Assembly: GCA_964354145.1 (NCBI GenBank)
Contig: CAYGXX010000006.1
Coordinates: 1-24,042 of the forward strand
Direction: 5' to 3'
DNA: 24,042 bases
From: UBA10110 sp964354145
GTDB lineage: Bacteria; Patescibacteriota; Kazan-3B-28; UBA10110
Position numbers and translations under genes: made by a program. Of this stretch, positions 19,120-24,042 are shown in pieces. How positions within the stretch are numbered: the stretch's first letter is position 1; every line of letters begins with the position of its first letter. A model generated the notes under the pieces. That model saw only the letters and a program-made list of their open reading frames with translations, was not told where the DNA came from and did no database searches.

Positions 19120-19758
19120 TCAATTACTTGTGGACAACGCCGCCGGGCTGAGGTCAATCCAATCGTAGGCGAGCCAGCTGTAGCCCCAGTGCCACCTCGT
19201 GCCATTCCAGTAGAGATAACGGACAACGAGGTTGCCATCGGCGTTGCGATAGACAGTGCCCCAGAAGAATACTGCTTTGCCCTTCCACTCCTCTGGGATG
19301 AGGAGCGGATTAGCCAGCAAGAAATCAAGGACATTCGCATTCAGGACAGATTTACCTTTAAGCTCCTCGCGAAGCTTATTACCTTCAATGCGCTCGCCAC
19401 CCTTCTGTCCATCTGAAAGATACAGAAGGACTTTGGATGGATCCCACTCCCACTTGCCGCCTTTGATATGTTCGACTACTTTCCAGCCCTCTGGAACGAA
19501 GGGCTTAACATCGCAGTTGACAATCTGGGCGACCTTGTTCAGAAACTCCTTGAAGTCACCGATTGAAGGAAGCACGGCTCTGGCCAGTATCTCACTGATG
19601 TAGTTCATCCGCTGGAGCATCCGCCCAAGGGCTTCTTCACCCAGTGCAATGAGTTGCTTGCAGATTTCCTGCGCAGTAGCGTAGCTACCTTGAGGATCCT
19701 GCTTCCTTTCGATCATGGCTTTGCAGAAAGCCATGATAGTTCCTAAAGCGGCTAACAT
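19120..19758 (-). CDS. Trp-rich hypothetical protein with a duplicated 3' end nearby
   Basis: 212 residues of unknown function. The N-terminal ~75 residues are helical (MLAALGTIMAFCKAM ... EALGRMLQRMNYISEIL). A C-terminal module follows: VKPFVPEGWKVVEHIKGGKW, DPSKVLLYLSDGQKGGERIEG, NANVLDFLLANPLLIPEEWK, GKAVFFWGTVYRNADGNLVV, RYLYWNGTRWHWGYSWLAYDW and a final PAALS. The F-F-W-G-T and W-x-W-x-Y-x-W spacing is a motif I associate with multi-copy hypothetical genes of CPR genomes. No membrane segment or catalytic motif is seen. AAAGGAG nine bases upstream supports the start. It interrupts the ruvC-ruvA pair, has its own terminator, and a decayed copy of its end lies at 18608-18776. The 3' part looks like the conserved, recombining unit. 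Confidence 0.8.
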   Translation of the reverse strand: MLAALGTIMAFCKAMIERKQDPQGSYATAQEICKQLIALGEEALGRMLQRMNYISEILARAVLPSIGDFKEFLNKVAQIVNCDVKPFVPEGWKVVEHIKGGKWEWDPSKVLLYLSDGQKGGERIEGNKLREELKGKSVLNANVLDFLLANPLLIPEEWKGKAVFFWGTVYRNADGNLVVRYLYWNGTRWHWGYSWLAYDWIDLSPAALSTSN

Positions 19759-19927
19759 AGTTAGTCACTCCTTTATCACCTTGCAGGCTAGAGTTGCCCA
19801 GTCTTTAAGGTGCTGGTGGTTGGATTTACCCGCCTAGGGCGAGGTACCACCTTATATTTTTAATCTACCACAAAATCCGCTCCCAGTAAAGAGTATTTGG
19901 CTCCCAGACCTGGTTTTCCTCCGTACC

Positions 19928-20025
19928 GTCATTCCGGCCACCGAGCCGGAATCCAGACAAAAAAAGAAATATAGTGTTTTTGTTTGTTTTTATGTCTGGA
20001 TCCTCCGACCAAGTCGGAGGATGAC
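19928..20025. repeat. REPIN-like composite inverted element 2
   Basis: GTCAT ... ATGAC ends. Left hairpin ATTCCGG/CCGGAAT, middle stem CCAGACA/TGTCTGG around an A/T loop, right hairpin ATCCTCCGAC/GTCGGAGGAT. It starts 23 bases beyond the ruvC stop on the minus strand and may serve as its mRNA 3' end. 19759-19927 shows no gene; it holds the leader of the 212-codon gene and an AAGGTG/ACCACCTT inverted pair. Confidence 0.88.
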
Positions 20026-20048
20026 GAAGTAAGGGATCCTTCGTCAGT

Positions 20049-20537
20049 TCAGGATGACACACAAACCTGGTGATGAACGGCACAAATCGCAATCGCTAGG
20101 GCATCGGCGGCATCATCGGGCTTCGGAACGTTTTGCAATTTTAGAACGGACTTTACCATCCGTTGCATTTGCTGCTTGTCGGCTTTGCCATAACCAGTCA
20201 GGGTTTGTTTAACTTGCAAGGGAGTATATTCAGCTATTTCTAAGTTATGCTTAGCGGCTGCCACCAAAATTACCCCGCGCGCTTCTGCAACCGCAATGGC
20301 AGTGGTGATGTTTTTCGTAAAAAACAATTTCTCCACCGCTAAAACATCTGGGTGATATTTTTTTATTAATATCTCCAGTGACTTGGCAATCGTGAGTAAT
20401 CGCTCACCGGGGGAAATACCTTTGGAAGTGGAAATGCAACCGCAATCAATGTATTCAACCTGGCCTTTGTCATCTTTTATTACTCCGAAACCAGTTGTCG
20501 CCGTCCCCGGATCCAATCCTAAAATAATCTTGTTCAT
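20049..20537 (-). CDS. ruvC: Crossover junction endodeoxyribonuclease RuvC
   Basis: Resolves Holliday junctions with RuvAB. 162 residues from the ATG at 20537: IILGLDPGTATTGFGVI (first catalytic Asp), LAVEKLFFTKNITTAIAVAEARGVIL (catalytic Glu), YTPLQVKQTLTGYGKADKQQMQRMV, and KPDDAADALAIAICAVHH (last two Asp). Complete. GGAGG sits only 2 bases before this ATG, which is too close, so the in-frame ATG at 20546 (MEEM) is an alternative start. REPIN elements lie on both sides of the gene: one before its start and one after its stop. Confidence 0.95.
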   Translation of the reverse strand: MNKIILGLDPGTATTGFGVIKDDKGQVEYIDCGCISTSKGISPGERLLTIAKSLEILIKKYHPDVLAVEKLFFTKNITTAIAVAEARGVILVAAAKHNLEIAEYTPLQVKQTLTGYGKADKQQMQRMVKSVLKLQNVPKPDDAADALAIAICAVHHQVCVSS

Positions 20538-20584
20538 CTCCTCCATTTTACACCAGCAGCTTTCCGTCATTCCCGCCCCCCCCC

Positions 20585-20722
20585 GTCATTCCCGCGCACC
20601 TTGCCTACCGGCAGGCAGGGGCGGGAATCTAGACAGAAAAATAAACCAAAACATTTTTTTGTTTCTGTTCTTGTCTGGATCCCGGATCCTGCTGTGCTAA
20701 TGGCACGCCGGTCCGGGATGAC
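20585..20722. repeat. REPIN-like composite inverted element 3
   Basis: GTCAT ... ATGAC ends. Left hairpin ATTCCCGC/GCGGGAAT with an inner TGCCT/AGGCA stem; middle stem AGACA/TGTCT closing a T-rich loop; right hairpin ATCCCGGA/TCCGGGAT with inner GTGC/GCAC. A partial extra GTCATTCCCGCC copy precedes it. Located between yebC and ruvC. Confidence 0.88.
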
Positions 20723-20736
20723 AGGTTATAAAGTAA

Positions 20737-20756
20737 CCCCCTCGACAAGCTCGGAG
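20737..20756. repeat. CCCTCGACAAGCTCGG palindrome between yebC and ruvC
   Basis: Preceded by GTAAC, as is the copy inside the helicase gene, and nearly identical over the palindrome. It lies 8 bases past the yebC stop. Confidence 0.75.
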
Positions 20757-20763
20757 AGTAACA

Positions 20764-21510
20764 TTACTCCTCGAGTTTTGCCATGACTTCATCGGGCACA
20801 TCTAAAGTGCTGGCCACTTCCGTTACATCATCATAATCATCTAAGGCATCCAAAAAATTCAGCACCCGTTTAGCTAGATTAGGATCAGTAATGACAGTTT
20901 TATTTTTAGGCACCAGACCTAAAGCGCTGGAAGTCACTTTAAATCCAGCCGACTCTAACTGATTTTTCACTTGATCTAATAATTTTGGTTCGGTATATAC
21001 TTCTACCGTGTCTCCAGCATCGGAAAAATCCTGCGCCCCTGCATCAATAATCGCCATTTCCAATTCTTCAGTTTTCGCAGGGACCTTTTCCACCTGTAAA
21101 ATCCCTCTATGGTCAAATTGCCAGGAGACCGGCGAGCCAAAACTCCCACCAGCTTTATTAAAGATATTCCGAAGTTCTGAAACGGTTCGATTTTTGTTGT
21201 CAGTCAAAGCTTGAATAACCACCGCCACATTGCCCGGGGCTAACCCTTCATAGGTAACTTCCTCTAATTTACTTGCCTCTTTATCTTGCCCACTGCCTTT
21301 TTTGATCGCTTTATCAATAGTAGCGGAGGGCACATTAGCTGACCTGGCTTTTTGGATCGCCAGTTTCAGCTTGAAGTTCATCGTCGGGTCCGCCCCGCCC
21401 CGCGCCGCTACTTCAATCAGCTTTACCATTTTGGTAAATAAAGCCCCGCGCTTGGCGTCTAGCGCTCCTTTCTTCCGCTTGATGGTAGCCCATTTTGAGT
21501 GTCCAGACAT
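20764..21510 (-). CDS. yebC: YebC/PmpR family transcriptional regulator
   Basis: 248 residues, full length. Begins MSGHSKWATIKRKKGALDAKRGALFTKM, the invariant family start, followed by ARGGADPTMNFKLKLAIQKARSANVPSATIDKAIKKG, YEGLAPGNVAVVIQALTDNKNRTVSELRNIFNKAGGSFG and a Glu/Asp-rich end. Family members bind DNA or act on the ribosome at proline-rich stalls; which applies here is unknown. It is usually co-transcribed with ruvC and ruvA, and still stands upstream of ruvC with a repeat-filled gap between. Divergent from the helicase gene with 79 bases between them, containing TATACT boxes on both strands. Confidence 0.95.
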   Translation of the reverse strand: MSGHSKWATIKRKKGALDAKRGALFTKMVKLIEVAARGGADPTMNFKLKLAIQKARSANVPSATIDKAIKKGSGQDKEASKLEEVTYEGLAPGNVAVVIQALTDNKNRTVSELRNIFNKAGGSFGSPVSWQFDHRGILQVEKVPAKTEELEMAIIDAGAQDFSDAGDTVEVYTEPKLLDQVKNQLESAGFKVTSSALGLVPKNKTVITDPNLAKRVLNFLDALDDYDDVTEVASTLDVPDEVMAKLEE

Positions 21511-21589
21511 AGAAAAATTCCCTACAGGATTAGTATAACACCAGCGAACTGCCAGAATATACTATACTGAATAAAGGTAAAATCAAGCT

Positions 21590-23755
21590 ATGCCAACAGA
21601 TTTATTAGACAAGCTTAACCCGGAGCAGATCAAAGCGGTACAGGCCACGGAAGGGCCGGTGTTGATATTGGCGGGGGCGGGGAGCGGCAAGACCAAAACC
21701 CTCACTTCCCGAGTGGCTTATTTAGTACAGACCAAAAAAGCTACCCCTAGCGAGATTTTGGCAGTAACTTTTACCAACAAAGCAGCGGGGGAGATGAAAA
21801 AAAGGATTATGCGCCTTCTGAAGCTCCGTTCCGACCGAGCTTTTCACATCAGCACTTTTCATTCGCTTTGCGCTCGGATTTTAAGGGCAGAAATGCAACA
21901 CCAAGGTAACCCCTCGACAAGCTCGGGGAATATCACTGGCAGAAACCGGAATTTCACTATTCTGGATACTGACGAACAAATCACTGCTACTAAGCAGGCG
22001 ATGAACGAACTAAACATTGATATCCAGAAATTCGCCCCGGGCGCGGTACTGGATTACATCTCCTCCGCTAAAAGCGAACTCATAACGTCCGAGGAATATC
22101 CGGAAATGGCGTATGGCTATTTTCAGAAAATAGTCGCTAAGGTATACCCCCGCTATCAAGAGCTTTTGCTTGCCAATAATAGCTTGGATTTTGATGATCT
22201 TCTGATGCTAACAGTGAAATTATTCCAAGCTAACAAAAATATTCTCCAGAAATACCAAACCAAATTCAAATATATCTTGGTGGATGAATACCAAGATACC
22301 AATACTGCCCAGTACCAACTGACTAAATTACTAGCAGCCAAACATAAAAACCTGTTTGTGGTGGGGGACGACTGGCAATCGATTTACAGTTGGCGCGGGG
22401 CTAATTACCGTAATATTCTAAATTTCCACAAGGATTACCCCAAAGCCAAAATCATCAAATTAGAAGAAAATTATCGTTCCACCCAAAATCTTCTGAATGG
22501 AGCTGCCGCGGTGATTGCTGCTAATAAAAACCGGAGCGATAAGGAGCTGTGGACCAAGAATGGGGCAGGGGAACCAATTACCATCAAACAAGTATTTAAC
22601 GAGCAACAAGAAGGCGGCTATATCATTCAAGAAATTTTACAGCGCAAATCCGCTGACCCAAGACTAGAATTCAATGATTTTGTAGTGTTGTACCGTACCA
22701 ATGCCCAATCCCGCGCCCTGGAAGAAGCCTTCCTCCAGCAAGGGGTGCCTTACCGGATCATCGGCGGCACCCGGTTCTACGACCGCAAAGAGATTCGTGA
22801 CGTCCTAGCATTTATGAAGGTGGTAGCCAATCCCCAGGATGATTTGAGTTTAAAACGAATTATCAATCTGCCTCCCCGGGGAGTAGGGGAGAAAACCTGG
22901 GAAGAACTGCAAAAATATGCCTTTTCCCACGCTAAACCAACCAGCGAAATCTTATTGGACGCTCCTGTGGGCGCCAAAGCTCAAGCGGAACTTAGGAAAC
23001 TTGGCCAGATTTTTGCCACCGCCAGAAATGATAAACGCAATTTAAGCAAACTATTTGATTACCTCCTTGAAAAAACGGGTTATCTGGCTTGGCTCAACGA
23101 TAAAACCATTGAAGGCGAAACAAGGATCGAAAACGTTAAAGAACTTAAGAGTGTCATTGAAAAATATGATTTTCTGGACATCAAAATTGCCTTGCCTCTC
23201 TTTTTGGAAGAAGTCAGTTTGATCCAAGACATTGATCAGTATGATACAGCTGAAAACGCGGTCAGTCTGATGACTCTCCACTCCGTTAAAGGGCTAGAAT
23301 TTGAATATGTCTTTATCGCCGGGATGGAAGAAAACCTCTTTCCCCACTCCCGCAGCCTCCTAGATAACGAGGAACTAGAGGAGGAACGACGACTCTGCTA
23401 TGTCGGGATAACTCGCGCCAAGAAAAAACTTTATCTCATTTATGCCATTCAACGGCTGCTTTATGGAAATCTCACCCCCAGTTTGCCTTCTCGCTTTATT
23501 GATGATATACCAGAAGAGTTAAAAACCTTTGGCAACGATATGCCAACCACCACTACCACCACTGAGGAATCCAAATCTCACATCAAAGTCAAAACCGGGG
23601 ACTGGATTGAGCATAAGCATTTCGGCACCGGCAAAGTCATTGCCGTGGATAAAGATGAGGTCATTGCCGCTTTCCAGCGATTTGGCATCAAAAGGTTGGC
23701 TAAGAACTTAGCTCCCATCAGAAGAATAGAAGCCCCGACAGAATCCTCCCTCTAA
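21590..23755 (+). CDS. pcrA: PcrA/UvrD-type superfamily 1 DNA helicase
   Basis: 3'-5' helicase of repair and replication restart, 721 residues. Motifs: Q LNPEQIKAV, I GAGSGKTKT, Ia FTNKAAGEM, II ILVDEYQDTN, III VGDDWQSIYSWRGA, IV LEENYRS, V VSLMTLHSVKGLEFEYVFIAG, VI EEERRLCYVGITRAKKKLYL. The C-terminal tail VKTGDWIEHKHFGTGKVIAV is the PcrA Tudor-like domain that contacts RNA polymerase. Residues 106-114 (GNPSTSSGN) are an insertion not expected here, encoded by a palindromic repeat (21910-21928), in frame, between the ARILRAEM helix and NRNFTILD. The site is a surface loop of domain 1A/1B, so the enzyme probably still works. No strong Shine-Dalgarno. Confidence 0.96.
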   Translation: MPTDLLDKLNPEQIKAVQATEGPVLILAGAGSGKTKTLTSRVAYLVQTKKATPSEILAVTFTNKAAGEMKKRIMRLLKLRSDRAFHISTFHSLCARILRAEMQHQGNPSTSSGNITGRNRNFTILDTDEQITATKQAMNELNIDIQKFAPGAVLDYISSAKSELITSEEYPEMAYGYFQKIVAKVYPRYQELLLANNSLDFDDLLMLTVKLFQANKNILQKYQTKFKYILVDEYQDTNTAQYQLTKLLAAKHKNLFVVGDDWQSIYSWRGANYRNILNFHKDYPKAKIIKLEENYRSTQNLLNGAAAVIAANKNRSDKELWTKNGAGEPITIKQVFNEQQEGGYIIQEILQRKSADPRLEFNDFVVLYRTNAQSRALEEAFLQQGVPYRIIGGTRFYDRKEIRDVLAFMKVVANPQDDLSLKRIINLPPRGVGEKTWEELQKYAFSHAKPTSEILLDAPVGAKAQAELRKLGQIFATARNDKRNLSKLFDYLLEKTGYLAWLNDKTIEGETRIENVKELKSVIEKYDFLDIKIALPLFLEEVSLIQDIDQYDTAENAVSLMTLHSVKGLEFEYVFIAGMEENLFPHSRSLLDNEELEEERRLCYVGITRAKKKLYLIYAIQRLLYGNLTPSLPSRFIDDIPEELKTFGNDMPTTTTTTEESKSHIKVKTGDWIEHKHFGTGKVIAVDKDEVIAAFQRFGIKRLAKNLAPIRRIEAPTESSL
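21910..21928. repeat. Palindromic repeat inserted in frame in the helicase gene
   Basis: CCCCTCGACAAGCTCGGGG, an 8-base-arm palindrome with a three-base centre. Read in frame it gives PSTSSG. Same family as 20737-20756 and 18873-18895. The flanking GGTAAC and AAT complete the extra nine residues. Confidence 0.88.
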
Positions 23756-23765
23756 GGTTCTACAG

Positions 23766-23771
23766 TATAAT
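23766..23771 (+). promoter_or_regulatory. -10 box of a probably leaderless transcript
   Basis: TATAAT at 23766-23771 puts the expected start point (6-8 bases downstream) at the GTG start codon, 23778. No -35 match at 17 bases. AAGGGG directly touches the GTG, too close for a normal Shine-Dalgarno. Confidence 0.5.
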
Positions 23772-23777
23772 AAGGGG

Positions 23778-24042
23778 GTGAGCAAACTCTTCGGGGACAG
23801 GTTGACGAGTTCAAATTATCCTCATCCTGCGCCAAAAACTATAAAAAAATCCTTTGCCACAGCCATAACTTTAGGCCTGTTAATTATTTTAGTGTACGGG
23901 CTGTGCCAGCTGGGGGCCACCGAAGCTAGGACTACCAAAACCATCACTGTAGCCATTAATGGCCTGACCGATACCTATACTACCACCGCCGCTACGGTGG
24001 GGGATTTAGTCTCAGAACTTAATATCCAGGAACCGATTGTCG
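23778..24042 (+). CDS. YabE/Rpf-like secreted protein with DUF348 domain, N-terminal part (cut by window edge)
   Basis: Starts at GTG 23778 and runs off the window after 88 codons. A basic N-terminus (VSKLFGDRLTSSNYPHPAPK) leads into one hydrophobic segment (FATAITLGLLIILVYGLCQLG), a signal anchor. Then comes TITVAINGLTDTYTTTAATVGDLVSELNI, the ubiquitin-like DUF348 repeat that precedes G5 and lytic or 3D domains in YabE and resuscitation-promoting factors. Such proteins act on peptidoglycan outside the cell. The catalytic part is not in the window, so the exact enzyme is open. An in-frame TTG after GGGGACAGG (near 23802) is an alternative start. Confidence 0.8.
   Translation, partial: MSKLFGDRLTSSNYPHPAPKTIKKSFATAITLGLLIILVYGLCQLGATEARTTKTITVAINGLTDTYTTTAATVGDLVSELNIQEPIV

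Overview
The window looks like a chromosomal piece from a candidate-phyla-radiation (Patescibacteria) bacterium. This is an inference from several features seen here: an AlaRS that ends without the usual C-terminal domain, a membrane-anchored baseplate-J-like protein next to an FtsA/PilM-like ATPase, a WxW-rich 212-codon hypothetical gene of a type I associate with these genomes, half-size transporters, and many palindromic repeats in gaps and even inside coding regions. TAA, TAG and TGA all end complete genes, so the standard bacterial code applies and the UGA=Gly lineages are unlikely. I cannot place the phylum more finely.

Layout. 1-2728 (minus): a cut-off glutamate dehydrogenase behind a thioredoxin reductase-like gene, a 42-codon cysteine-containing ORF, a very acidic 74-residue protein and a six-helix half MFS transporter. 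2730-4770: six tRNA genes (Glu, Lys, Arg-CCG, His, Arg-TCT, Gly; all minus, all with encoded CCA), mixed with repeats and a small HExxH metallopeptidase behind a textbook sigma-70 promoter. 4770-10640 (minus): HU, RuvX, the baseplate-J-like/FtsA-like/alaS run and a 30-residue Lys/Arg peptide. 10840-13374 (minus): ribosomal protein L25, a zinc-ribbon protein, a WecA/TagO-type phosphosugar transferase and an RNHCP protein.

13417-15768: a compact restriction-modification island. It holds a Vsr nicking enzyme (minus), a C5-cytosine methyltransferase (plus), an HNH endonuclease (minus, ends overlapping the methyltransferase) and an XRE controller with tandem operator-like repeats upstream. 15845-18364 (minus): YegP-like protein, a structured non-coding foldback, MltG, a 63-residue membrane protein and RuvA. 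18365-21510: the usual yebC-ruvC-ruvA neighbourhood, opened up by a 212-codon gene, a decayed copy of its 3' end and three REPIN-like elements. 21590-24042 (plus): a PcrA/UvrD helicase carrying an in-frame palindrome insertion, then the start of a YabE/Rpf-like secreted protein with a DUF348 domain.

The theme of the window is repeat activity. Four composite inverted elements keep the same architecture while their hairpin arms differ in sequence but stay self-complementary. Two other palindrome families have entered genes: one writes the C-terminal tail of the thioredoxin reductase, another adds a loop to the helicase. The strongest candidates for a second look are this repeat system, the interrupted ruv cluster with its duplicated Trp-rich gene, the restriction island with a cysteine-depleted Vsr, and the foldback RNA-like locus after mltG.
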